From Gammaproteobacteria bacterium (lineage in GTDB: Bacteria > Pseudomonadota > Gammaproteobacteria > DSM-26407), in assembly GCA_028694565.1 (NCBI GenBank), contig JAQVKR010000001.1, positions 1 to 22,596 of the forward strand: DNA of 22,596 nucleotides, read 5' to 3'. This document shows, one piece after another, positions 13,251 through 20,770 of this stretch (the first letter of the stretch is position 1; every line of letters begins with the position of its first letter). The position numbers were made by a program, and so were the translations under genes. Below the pieces are notes generated by a model. That model saw only the letters and a program-made list of their open reading frames with translations, ran no database searches and was not told the DNA's origin.

Positions 13251-13475
13251 ATGAGCGACAAGACTGAAGGCAGGACCCCGGTGCAGGGGCGGCGCGCGTT
13301 CCTCAAGGGGGCCCTGGCGGCCGGGACCGCCACCACCGTGGCGGCGGTGGTGGTCGGCGGCGGGGCGCCGGTGCGGGAAGCCGAGGCGGCCGCGGCGCCG
13401 GGCGCCGGCACCGGATCGAAGGGCTACCGGGAAAGCGAACACGTGCAGGACTACTACCGCACGGCGCGCCTGTGA
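13251..13475 (+). CDS. Small formate dehydrogenase region Tat-signal protein
   Basis: This 74-residue protein consists mostly of a twin-arginine signal: RRAFLKG at residues 14-20, then a hydrophobic Ala/Val/Gly stretch (about 21-42). A short mature part follows, with GYRESEHVQDYYRTARL at the end. It matches the 'formate dehydrogenase region TAT target' type that precedes the alpha subunit gene in many proteobacteria. Its role is not established; the conserved ending SEHVQDYYRTARL is the part expected outside the membrane. GCGAGG precedes the ATG at a usable distance. The gap to the alpha subunit gene is 46 nt. Confidence 0.9.
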   Translation: MSDKTEGRTPVQGRRAFLKGALAAGTATTVAAVVVGGGAPVREAEAAAAPGAGTGSKGYRESEHVQDYYRTARL

Positions 13476-13521
13476 CGCCCGCCTGCACTGACTGAAGCGG
13501 ACTGCCGCGAGGAGTTTGGCC

Positions 13522-16404
13522 ATGAAGCTCATGAAAAAGACCGCGGGTGCGGCCGCCACGGCCGCCACGGCTGGAGGCGCCATCGACCGGCGCACCTTCC
13601 TGCGCCGTTCCGGCATGGGTATCGGCGGCGCCGCGCTGGCCGGCTTCCTGCCCGGCGGCACCATGATGCGCAGGGCCGCGGCCGCCGAGCCGGGCGCCAT
13701 GGCCGCCGCCGGCGTGGAGACGACCCGGACCATCTGCACCCACTGCTCGGTGGGGTGCGGCATCCTGGCGGAGGTGGACAACGGCGTCTGGACCCGCCAG
13801 CAGCCCGCCTTCGACCACCCCTTCAATGCGGGGGCCCACTGCGCCAAGGGCGCCTCCGTGCGCGAGCACGGCCACGGCGAGCGGCGGCTGAAGTACCCGA
13901 TGAAGCTGGAAGGGGGGAAGTGGAAGCGCATCTCCTGGGAGGACGCCCTCAACGAGGTGGGCGACCAGATGCTCAGGATCCGCGAGCAGTCGGGCCCCGA
14001 TTCGGTCTACTGGCTGGGCTCGGCCAAGCACAACAACGAGCAGGCCTACCTGTTCCGCAAGTTCGCGGCCCTGTGGGGCACCAACAACGTGGATCACCAG
14101 GCGCGCATCTGTCATTCCACCACCGTGGCCGGCGTGGCGAACACGTGGGGCTACGGCGCCATGACCAACTCCTACAACGACATCCACAACTCCAAGGCCA
14201 TCCTCATCATCGGCGGCAATCCCACCGAGGCCCACCCGGTGAGCATGCTGCATGTCTTCCACGGCAAGGAGCGCAACAACGCGCCGCTCATCGTCATCGA
14301 TCCGCGCTTCACGCGCACGGCGGCCCACGCCGATCTCTTCGTGCGCATCCGGCCCGGCACCGACGTGCCCCTGGTGTGGGGCATGCTCTGGCACATCTTC
14401 CAGAACGGCTGGGAGGACGACGCCTTCATCAAGCAGCGGGTCTACGGCATGGACGAAATCCGCAAGGAGGTGGCCAAGTGGGCGCCGGCGGAGGTGGAGC
14501 GGGTCACGGGCGCCCCCGAGGAGATGGTCTACCGCGCGGCGAAGATCATGGCCGACAACCGTCCCGGCACCTTCATCTGGTGCATGGGCGGCACCCAGCA
14601 CACCATCGGCAACAACAACACCCGCGCCTACTGCGTGTTCCAGCTGGCGCTGGGCAACATGGGCGTGTCGGGCGGCGGCACCAACATCTTCCGCGGCCAC
14701 GACAACGTGCAGGGCGCCACCGACCTGGGCGTGCTCTCCCACACCCTGCCGGGCTACTACGGCCTGGCGGAGGGCTCCTGGAAGCACTGGGCCCGGGTCT
14801 GGGACGTGGACCACGAGTGGCTGGCCGGCCGCTTCGATCAGGGCAGCTACGAGAGCCAGGGCGACAAGCAGCTCAAGCCCATGAACACCAACGGCATTCC
14901 CGTTTCGCGCTGGATCGACGGGGTGCTGGAGGACAAGGCCAACATCGCCCAGAAGGACAACGTGCGCGCCATGGTGTTCTGGGGCCATGCCCCCAACAGC
15001 CAGACCCGCGGCGAGGAGATGAAGCGGGCCATGGAGAAGCTGGACCTGCTGGTGGTGGTGGACCCCTACCCGACGGTCACCGCGGTCATGCACGATCGCA
15101 CCGACGGCGTCTACCTGCTGCCCGCCTGCACCCAGTTCGAGACCTACGGCTCGGTCACCGCCTCCAACCGCTCGCTGCAGTGGCGCGACCGGGTGATTCC
15201 GCCGCTGTTCGAGTCGCTGCCCGATCACACCATCATGTACCGGATGGCGAACAAGCTCGGGTTCGCCGAGCAGCTGTTCAAGCACATCCAGGTGAACAAC
15301 GACGAGCCGCTCATCGAGGACATCACCCGCGAGTTCAACAAGGGGATGTGGACCATCGGCTACACCGGCCAGAGCCCGGAGCGGATGAAGAAGCAGCAGC
15401 AGAACTGGGGCACCTTCGACTTCACCACGCTGAAGGCCGAGGGCGGGCCCTGCGACGGGGAGCACTACGGCCTGCCGTGGCCCTGCTGGGGCACCGCCGA
15501 GATGGGCCATCCCGGCACCCCCAACCTCTACGACACCAGCAAGCCGGTGGCTGAGGGCGGACTCACCTTCCGCGCCCGCTTCGGCGTGGAGCGCGACGGC
15601 GTCAGCCTGCTGGCCGACGGCTCCTGGAGCGAGGGATCGGAGATCCGGGACGGCTATCCCGAGTTCACCGCCGATCTGCTGCAGAAGCTCGGCTGGTGTG
15701 ACGATCTCAGCGCCGAGGAGAAGGCGGCGGCCGAGGGCAAGAACTGGAAGACCGATCTCTCCGGCGGCATCCAGCGGGTGGCCATCAAGCACGGCTGCGC
15801 CCCCTTCGGCAACGCCAAGGCCCGCTGCGTGGTGTGGAACTTCCCCGACCCGGTGCCCATCCACCGCGAGCCCCTCTACACGCCGCGCCGCGACCTGGTG
15901 GAGCAGTACCCCACCTACGAGGACCGCAAGCTCTTCTACCGGCTGCCCACCCGCTACCAGTCCGTCCAGGCCAAGGACTACTCCAGGGACTACCCGCTCA
16001 TCATGACCAGCGGACGCCTGGTGGAGTACGAGGGCGGCGGCGACGAGACCCGCTCCAACCCGTGGCTGGCGGAGCTGCAGCAGGAGATGTTCGTGGAGAT
16101 CAACCCCAAGGACGCCAACGACGCCGGCGTGCGCGACGGCCAGGACATCTGGGTCGAGGGCGCCGAGGGCGCGAAGGTGAAGGTCAAGGCGCTGGTGACC
16201 CGGCGGGTGGCGGCGGGCGTGGTCTTCATGCCCTTCCACTTCGGCGGCCACTTCGAGGGCAAGGACCTGCGCGACAAGTACCCGGAGGGCGCCGATCCCT
16301 ATGTCCTCGGCGAGGCGTGCAACACCGCCTTCACCTACGGCTACGACTCGGTGACCCAGATGCAGGAGACCAAGGTGTCCCTGTGCCGCGTCTACAAGGC
16401 CTGA
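13522..16404 (+). CDS. fdhA: Formate dehydrogenase catalytic (alpha) subunit, Tat-exported, cysteine form
   Basis: This 960-residue bis-MGD enzyme oxidises formate to CO2 on the periplasmic side. An N-terminal Tat signal is seen (DRRTFLRRSGMGIGGAALAG, 22-41). The [4Fe-4S] ligands follow: Cys72, Cys75, Cys79 and Cys107. The metal ligand is Cys197 in HQARICHSTTVAG, where E. coli FdnG has selenocysteine; no in-frame TGA is present, so no Sec machinery is needed. Family segments such as NTWGYGAMTNSYNDI and GTNIFRGHDNVQGATDLG follow. It is similar in length to FdnG/FdoG. The ATG at 13522 is preferred to an in-frame TTG at 13516 because GAGGAG ends 7 nt before it. The metal (Mo or W) cannot be told. 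Confidence 0.97.
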   Translation: MKLMKKTAGAAATAATAGGAIDRRTFLRRSGMGIGGAALAGFLPGGTMMRRAAAAEPGAMAAAGVETTRTICTHCSVGCGILAEVDNGVWTRQQPAFDHPFNAGAHCAKGASVREHGHGERRLKYPMKLEGGKWKRISWEDALNEVGDQMLRIREQSGPDSVYWLGSAKHNNEQAYLFRKFAALWGTNNVDHQARICHSTTVAGVANTWGYGAMTNSYNDIHNSKAILIIGGNPTEAHPVSMLHVFHGKERNNAPLIVIDPRFTRTAAHADLFVRIRPGTDVPLVWGMLWHIFQNGWEDDAFIKQRVYGMDEIRKEVAKWAPAEVERVTGAPEEMVYRAAKIMADNRPGTFIWCMGGTQHTIGNNNTRAYCVFQLALGNMGVSGGGTNIFRGHDNVQGATDLGVLSHTLPGYYGLAEGSWKHWARVWDVDHEWLAGRFDQGSYESQGDKQLKPMNTNGIPVSRWIDGVLEDKANIAQKDNVRAMVFWGHAPNSQTRGEEMKRAMEKLDLLVVVDPYPTVTAVMHDRTDGVYLLPACTQFETYGSVTASNRSLQWRDRVIPPLFESLPDHTIMYRMANKLGFAEQLFKHIQVNNDEPLIEDITREFNKGMWTIGYTGQSPERMKKQQQNWGTFDFTTLKAEGGPCDGEHYGLPWPCWGTAEMGHPGTPNLYDTSKPVAEGGLTFRARFGVERDGVSLLADGSWSEGSEIRDGYPEFTADLLQKLGWCDDLSAEEKAAAEGKNWKTDLSGGIQRVAIKHGCAPFGNAKARCVVWNFPDPVPIHREPLYTPRRDLVEQYPTYEDRKLFYRLPTRYQSVQAKDYSRDYPLIMTSGRLVEYEGGGDETRSNPWLAELQQEMFVEINPKDANDAGVRDGQDIWVEGAEGAKVKVKALVTRRVAAGVVFMPFHFGGHFEGKDLRDKYPEGADPYVLGEACNTAFTYGYDSVTQMQETKVSLCRVYKA

Positions 16405-16429
16405 GCGCGAGACTCGAGGAGAACTGGCA

Positions 16430-17068
16430 ATGGCACGTATGAAATTCCTGTGTGACGCCGAGCGCTGCATCGAGTGCAACGGTTGTGTCACCGCCTGCAA
16501 GAACGAGCACGAGGTGCCCTGGGGGGTCAACCGGCGCCGCGTGGTGACCATCAACGACGGCGAGCCCGGCGAGCGCTCCATGTCGGTGGCCTGCATGCAC
16601 TGCTCCGACGCGCCCTGCGCCGCGGTCTGCCCGGTGGACTGCTTCTACACCACCGAGGACGGCGTGGTGCTGCACGACAAGGATATCTGCATCGGCTGCG
16701 GCTACTGCTTCTACGCCTGTCCGTTCGGCGCGCCCCAGTTCCCGACCGCCGGGGCCTACGGCTCCCGCGGCGCGATGGACAAGTGCACCTTCTGCGGCGG
16801 CGGCCCGGAGCCCGACGGCTCGGCCGAGGAGTTCAAGAAGTACGGCCGCAACCGCCTGTCCGAGGGACGGCTGCCCCTGTGCGCGGAGATGTGCTCCACC
16901 AAGGCCCTGCTGGCCGGCGACGGCGACAAGGTCTCCGACATCTTCCGCGAGCGGGTCACCTACCGCGGCATCGGGACGCTGGCCTGGGGCTGGGGCGTCG
17001 CCTACGGGAAGGGCGGCGTGCGCCAGTCTTCCGGCCTCGGCGGCAAGGCTTCCAGCACCAAGGAGTGA
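16430..17068 (+). CDS. fdhB: Formate dehydrogenase Fe-S (beta) subunit
   Basis: This 212-residue electron-transfer subunit carries four [4Fe-4S] cysteine groups: CIECNGCVTAC, CMHCSDAPCAAVC, CIGCGYCFYAC, and CTFC with LCAEMC. It takes electrons from the alpha subunit cluster and passes them to the b-type cytochrome. Unlike E. coli FdnH it has no obvious C-terminal transmembrane anchor, ending in a Gly/Ser/Lys-rich tail. It has no signal of its own and would be exported together with the alpha subunit. GAGGAGAACTGGCA precedes the ATG, 25 nt after the alpha stop. Confidence 0.95.
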   Translation: MARMKFLCDAERCIECNGCVTACKNEHEVPWGVNRRRVVTINDGEPGERSMSVACMHCSDAPCAAVCPVDCFYTTEDGVVLHDKDICIGCGYCFYACPFGAPQFPTAGAYGSRGAMDKCTFCGGGPEPDGSAEEFKKYGRNRLSEGRLPLCAEMCSTKALLAGDGDKVSDIFRERVTYRGIGTLAWGWGVAYGKGGVRQSSGLGGKASSTKE

Positions 17069-17080
17069 GCGGGCAGGGGA

Positions 17081-17106
17081 GCCGGCGCGGGCGCGCCCGC
17101 GCCGGC
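17081..17106. repeat. Perfect 26-bp GC palindrome between the beta and gamma subunit genes
   Basis: All 26 bases equal their reverse complement (GCCGGCGCGG at the left end, CCGCGCCGGC at the right). The RNA can fold into an 11-bp stem with a 4-base loop. No T-run follows. It probably protects or tunes the mRNA between soluble and membrane subunits. Confidence 0.8.
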
Positions 17107-17129
17107 CCGATCGCTGAGAAGGAGAGCCC

Positions 17130-18188
17130 ATGGGCAAGAAGAGTCCCGAGGCTGCCGGGCGCCGGCGCCGGATGATGTACCGCGCCCTGGCGCTGATGCT
17201 GGCGGCGGTGCTGCTGCTGCCGCTGGTGCCCTATGCGGTGGCCTACGTCGGCGGCATCACCAACCCCAATCCCGGCGCCGACCTGTGGCGCCAGGTGCGG
17301 CAGCGGGAGACCCCGCCCGAGGTGCGCACCCAGGTGCGGGGGGTGGACACCGGCGTGCTGATCAACGCCCGCGGGGAGTCCTGGCGGCAGTTCCGCATGG
17401 AGCAGCTCATTCCCTGGAGCGGCTGGTTCCTGGGCGGCATGCTGGTGGCCATCGCGCTGTTCTACCTGCTGCGCGGGCGCATCCGCATCGACAAGGGCCG
17501 CAGCGGCATCCTGGTCCAGCGCTTCACGGTGAACCAGCGCCTGGCCCACTGGTTCATGGCGGTGGTGTTCACCATCCTCGGCCTCACCGGGCTGGTGCTG
17601 CTCTACGGCCGCTTCGTCCTCATTCCCCTGCTGGGCCCGGAGGGCTTCTCGGTCACCGCCGCGGCCTGCAAGGAGATCCACAACCTGTTCGGTCCCATCT
17701 TCCCGCTGGCGGTGCTGCTGATCCTGTTCTATTTCGTGCGCGGCAACGGTTTCCGCGGGGTGGACTTCAAGTGGCTGGCCAAGGGCGGCGGCCTGCTCGG
17801 CGGACACGCCAGCGCCGGCCATTTCAACATGGGGCAGAAGCTGTGGTTCTGGGGCACGCTGCTGTTCGGGCTGTCGCTGGTGGTCTCCGGCCTGATTCTC
17901 GACTTCCCGGTCTTCGGCCAGGGCCGGCCCGTCATGGAGTGGGCCCACTTCTCCCACGGCATCGCCGCGGTGCTGTTCATCGGCGGCGCCTTCGCCCACT
18001 CCTACATCGGCACCCTCGGCATGGAGGGCGCCCTGGAGGCGATGACCCACGGCACCGTGGACGCCAACTGGGCGAAGGAGCACCACGATCTCTGGTATGC
18101 GCAGATGGAGGCCGAGGGCAAGGTGGGCGCGGTGCCCGGGCAGGAAGCGCCGGCATCCTCCGGCAGCCCGGAGACGGCGGGCGGTTGA
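17130..18188 (+). CDS. Formate dehydrogenase cytochrome b (gamma) subunit
   Basis: This 352-residue membrane protein of the FdnI/FdoI type passes electrons to quinone through b hemes. It has an N-terminal hydrophobic segment (19-40) and a soluble region of about 50 residues. About five membrane helices follow (near 96-115, 140-162, 185-205, 238-258, 270-290). Likely heme ligands are His140, His184, His276 and His290 (QRLAHWFMAV, KEIHNLFG, HFSHGIAAV, GAFAHSYIGTLGMEGAL). E. coli FdnI is about 217 residues, so the extra N-terminal helix and loop of about 95 residues are notable; longer forms occur in other proteobacteria. An Ala/Ser/Gly tail is poorly ordered. AAGGAGAGCCC gives a clear ribosome site. 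Confidence 0.92.
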   Translation: MGKKSPEAAGRRRRMMYRALALMLAAVLLLPLVPYAVAYVGGITNPNPGADLWRQVRQRETPPEVRTQVRGVDTGVLINARGESWRQFRMEQLIPWSGWFLGGMLVAIALFYLLRGRIRIDKGRSGILVQRFTVNQRLAHWFMAVVFTILGLTGLVLLYGRFVLIPLLGPEGFSVTAAACKEIHNLFGPIFPLAVLLILFYFVRGNGFRGVDFKWLAKGGGLLGGHASAGHFNMGQKLWFWGTLLFGLSLVVSGLILDFPVFGQGRPVMEWAHFSHGIAAVLFIGGAFAHSYIGTLGMEGALEAMTHGTVDANWAKEHHDLWYAQMEAEGKVGAVPGQEAPASSGSPETAGG

Positions 18189-18209
18189 GGTTCCCTGGAG
18201 AGAGCGATC

Positions 18210-18851
18210 ATGTTTCTGGATTTCGTCGAAGGGCCCCTCTGGTACGCGGCGGCGGCGGTGTTCCTGGTGGGGGTGGCCTGGCGCCTGGCGGCCATCGCCC
18301 GCGCCGGACTGAAGGAAGACCTCTCGGTCCCGCGCACCGCGGGCGCCCCGGGTGCCGTGGCGACCGTGTTCCGCCGCTTTCTGCCGCACCGGGAGTTCAT
18401 GCGTCCCGCCGCGTTCCAGATGGTCGCCGGCTACGCCTTCCACATCGGCCTGTTCGTGCTGGTCCTGTTCGCCGCCCCGCACGTGGAGTTCATCGAGCAG
18501 CGCATACTGGGCTTCGGCTGGACTCCGGCGCCCCACTGGGTGTTCCTGCTGGCGGCGAACTTCGCCTTCGCCGGACTGCTGCTGCTGTGGCTGCGGCGGA
18601 TGCTCGACCCGGTGCTGCGGCGCATCTCGACCCTGGACGATCACATCGGCACCGGGCTGACCTTCGTGGTGATGTTCACCGGCTGCATGGCGCTGTTCGA
18701 ATCCCACGATTTCCTGCGCGCCCTGCACATGCTGTTCGTGGATCTCCTGCTCATCTACTTCCCCTTCAGCCGCCTGATGCACGCCTTCACCTTCATCCTC
18801 AGCCGCGGCTTCACCGGCGCCACCATGGCGCGCAAGGGGGTGAGCGCATGA
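18210..18851 (+). CDS. NarI/HdrE/DsrM-like membrane cytochrome b subunit
   Basis: This 213-residue protein has about five membrane helices (near 9-30, 68-89, 110-127, 145-163, 170-188) in the arrangement of the nitrate reductase gamma superfamily. Histidines on or near helices (His60, 78, 109, 145, 173 and 191) are candidates for two b hemes. It is followed 19 nt later by an HdrD-like iron-sulfur gene. Pairs of this type (HdrE/HdrD, DsrM/DsrK, TmcC/TmcB) exchange electrons between the quinone pool and a cytoplasmic [4Fe-4S] thiol-disulfide site. A GGAGAGAGCGATC sequence precedes the ATG. It begins 21 nt after the formate dehydrogenase gamma stop, so it very likely shares the same transcript. 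The exact partner is not known. Confidence 0.82.
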   Translation: MFLDFVEGPLWYAAAAVFLVGVAWRLAAIARAGLKEDLSVPRTAGAPGAVATVFRRFLPHREFMRPAAFQMVAGYAFHIGLFVLVLFAAPHVEFIEQRILGFGWTPAPHWVFLLAANFAFAGLLLLWLRRMLDPVLRRISTLDDHIGTGLTFVVMFTGCMALFESHDFLRALHMLFVDLLLIYFPFSRLMHAFTFILSRGFTGATMARKGVSA

Positions 18852-18870
18852 ATCCCGAGGGAGCCCCGTC

Positions 18871-20139
18871 ATGAGTGAACGCTTCGAGCAGGGCGTGGCG
18901 GCGCTGCGGCGCCTGATGGACGCCCGCATCGTCTCCTACTTCTCCAGCTGCGTGCACTGCGGCCTGTGCGCCGAGGCGTGCCTGTTCTACACCGAGACCG
19001 GGGACCCGAAATACACCCCCATCTACAAGCTCGAGCCCATGCGCAAGATGTGGCGCCAGGAGAACACCTTCTGGGGGAAGCTGGGGGTGAAGCTCGGCCT
19101 CACCGAGCCCCTCGCCGAGCAGGACCTGGCCGACTGGGAGACCCTGGTCTACGACAGCTGCACCCTGTGCGGGCGCTGCTCCATGGTCTGTCCGGTGGGC
19201 AACGACATCGCCTACATGATCCGCAAGGAGCGCGAGGGCATGGTGGCGGCCGGCTACGCGCCGGACGGGATGAAGGAGGCCACCCGCCGGGCGCTGGAGA
19301 TCGGCAGCCCCATGGGCGTCACCCTCAAGACCCTGCGGGCCACCCTCAAGGGGGTGGAGCGCAACACCGGCCTCGCCATCCCGGTGGACGCGCAGGGGGC
19401 GGAGTACATGACCCTGTTCTCCTCCATGGAGGTGGTGAACTTTCCCGAGTACATCGAGAGCATCGCCCGCATCTTCGCCGCCGCCGGGGTCTCCTGGACC
19501 ATCAGCAGCGAGGCGTTCGAGGCCACCAACAGCGGCATCCAGATCGGCGACTCGAAGGCCGCCGGCGAGCTGGTGGGTCGGGTGGTGTCCGCCGCCGAGA
19601 AGCTGGGCGTGCAGTACGTCATCAGCCCCGAGTGCGGCCACGCCTTCACCGCCATCCGCTGGGAGGGCGCCAACCTCATCGGCCGCCCGCTGCCGTTCAA
19701 GGTGATCCACATCCTCGAGCTGCTCGAACAGCTCAGGGAGGAGGGGCGGCTGAAGCTGGAGGGGCATACCGACATCCGCCTCACCTTCCACGACCCGTGC
19801 CAGATCGTGCGCCGCGGCGGGGTGGTGGAGCAGCCGCGGCAGCTGCTCCGGGAGGTGGCTACAGAGTTCGTGGAGATGCGCGATCACGGCGTCATGAACT
19901 GGTGCTGCGGGGGCGGGGGCGGCGTCTCCGCCAACGAGCGGGCCGAGCCCCTGCGGCTGCAGGCGTTCCAGCGCAAGAAGAAGCAGCTCGACGAGCTGGG
20001 GGTGGAGACCATGGTCACCGCCTGCGCCAACTGCCGCATCATCCTCGAGGAGGGCATCGAGCACTACGGCATGGACGTGCAGGTCACCGGCCTCACCGAG
20101 CTCCTGGCGGAGCACCTGGCCGGGCCCGCCGAATCCTGA
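18871..20139 (+). CDS. HdrD/DsrK-like iron-sulfur protein with CCG domain
   Basis: This 422-residue soluble protein has two ferredoxin clusters near the start (Cys27, 30, 33, 37 in CVHCGLCAEAC; Cys97, 100, 103, 107 in CTLCGRCSMVC). A cysteine-rich C-terminal domain follows: Cys255 (SPECGHAF), Cys310 (HDPCQ), Cys345-346 (NWCCGGGGG) and Cys385/388 (CANC). The spacing C-x34-CC-x38-CxxC is close to the motif that holds the noncubane [4Fe-4S] clusters of heterodisulfide reductase HdrB/HdrD and the related site of DsrK. With the preceding membrane cytochrome it forms an HdrDE-like module. Glycolate-oxidase-type GlpC/GlcF proteins share the fold, but the NarI-like partner argues for HdrD/DsrK/TmcB. 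GAGGGAGCCCCGTC precedes the ATG. It is the last gene before the hairpin at 20188. Confidence 0.85.
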   Translation: MSERFEQGVAALRRLMDARIVSYFSSCVHCGLCAEACLFYTETGDPKYTPIYKLEPMRKMWRQENTFWGKLGVKLGLTEPLAEQDLADWETLVYDSCTLCGRCSMVCPVGNDIAYMIRKEREGMVAAGYAPDGMKEATRRALEIGSPMGVTLKTLRATLKGVERNTGLAIPVDAQGAEYMTLFSSMEVVNFPEYIESIARIFAAAGVSWTISSEAFEATNSGIQIGDSKAAGELVGRVVSAAEKLGVQYVISPECGHAFTAIRWEGANLIGRPLPFKVIHILELLEQLREEGRLKLEGHTDIRLTFHDPCQIVRRGGVVEQPRQLLREVATEFVEMRDHGVMNWCCGGGGGVSANERAEPLRLQAFQRKKKQLDELGVETMVTACANCRIILEEGIEHYGMDVQVTGLTELLAEHLAGPAES

Positions 20140-20187
20140 ATGCCGGTCCGGCGCCGATCCGGAAACCCCTTCCTTGCCAAGCCTTCC

Positions 20188-20218
20188 CGCCGGGGCTGTC
20201 CAGGTGACAGCCCCGGCG
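20188..20218 (+). terminator. Hairpin terminator at the end of the formate dehydrogenase locus
   Basis: A perfect 13-bp stem (20188-20200 with 20206-20218) closes a 5-base loop CAGGT. It is followed by CTCTTGCCT, a weak T-tract, so termination may be only partly intrinsic. It lies 48 nt past the last stop codon of the locus. Confidence 0.7.
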
Positions 20219-20301
20219 CTCTTGCCTACCCTTTATCCAACCGGGCTTTCCCGGCCCTGGAACCGCATTGCCTGGGTACTCTGCGCGATTTTCGTTCCGA
20301 G

Positions 20302-20333
20302 TTCTGATCTATGTCATGAACGGAGGATAATAT
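20302..20333 (+). promoter_or_regulatory. Possible sigma-70-type promoter for the ATPase operon
   Basis: GATAAT at 20326-20331 (or TAATAT at 20328-20333) resembles a -10 box; TTCTGA at 20302 is a weak -35 at 18 bp. It is in the only A/T-rich patch of the intergenic region, about 115 nt before the first ATPase gene. Weak support. Confidence 0.3.
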
Positions 20334-20446
20334 TCGCGTTAGCTTATATATCGGTGGGCCGGAACGCCCCCCGGAGCAGCGCCGATAACCACAACGAGCG
20401 ATTGTCCGCGGACCGGACATTACGCCCGGGGCAGCTGGGAGGCTGT

Positions 20447-20767
20447 ATGGAAGACACCCTGAAGCGGCTCCTCGACGCCGAGGTGCATGCCGAGAAGCTG
20501 GTGCAGGAGGCGGATGCCGAGCGCGAGCGCCTGATACGCCAGGCGCTGGCCGACGCCCGGGCCGCGGAGGAGCAGTTCGACGCCCGTATCCCGGAGCTCC
20601 ACGCCGCCTTCGTCAGCAAGGCCGAGGGACGCGCGGAGCAGACTGTGAGCGAGCTGAAGCGCCGCTACGCCGAGCGCAGCCGCTATCTGCGCAGCCTGGC
20701 CGAGGAGCGCGAGGCGGTGGCCGTGGAGGCGGTTCTCGATCTGATCATCCACCCCGAGCGGGACTGA
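20447..20767 (+). CDS. V/A-type ATPase peripheral stalk subunit (G/H type)
   Basis: The 106-residue protein is almost entirely one charged helix likely to be a coiled coil, e.g. LLDAEVHAEKLVQEADAERE, then AEQTVSELKRRYAERSRYLR. This matches the small stalk subunit G/H of V/A-type ATPases, which pairs with subunit E to hold the catalytic head. The ATG at 20447 has GGGAGG upstream; longer upstream readings cross the promoter region and lack similarity. It opens an ATPase operon: the stop is 3 nt from the subunit C start. Because coiled-coil sequence is poorly diagnostic, the call depends on its neighbours. Confidence 0.8.
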   Translation: MEDTLKRLLDAEVHAEKLVQEADAERERLIRQALADARAAEEQFDARIPELHAAFVSKAEGRAEQTVSELKRRYAERSRYLRSLAEEREAVAVEAVLDLIIHPERD

Positions 20768-20770
20768 GCC

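Larger units (their letters stand above)
20140..20446. other. Intergenic region between the formate and ATPase operons
   Basis: The 307 bp hold a strong hairpin (20188-20218) just after the formate locus. An unusually A/T-rich stretch at about 20305-20350 (GGATAATATTCG, GCTTATATATCGG) is likely to contain the ATPase promoter. No gene is seen. Confidence 0.6.

Noticed and set aside
14110..14116. Selenocysteine at the active site of the formate dehydrogenase
   Set aside because: The codon at the metal-ligand position is TGT (Cys197), and there is no in-frame TGA or SECIS-like stem immediately after it.
13303..16596. Long open frame on the minus strand (about 1,100 codons) opposite fdhA
   Set aside because: It mirrors fdhA in a high-GC genome, has repetitive Val/Gly/His/Leu composition and no family similarity. 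The plus strand has complete domain evidence.
20257..20271. TGGAACCGCATTGCC as a sigma-54 promoter for the ATPase operon
   Set aside because: The GG and GC are nine bases apart instead of the strictly required ten, and no activator palindrome is nearby.
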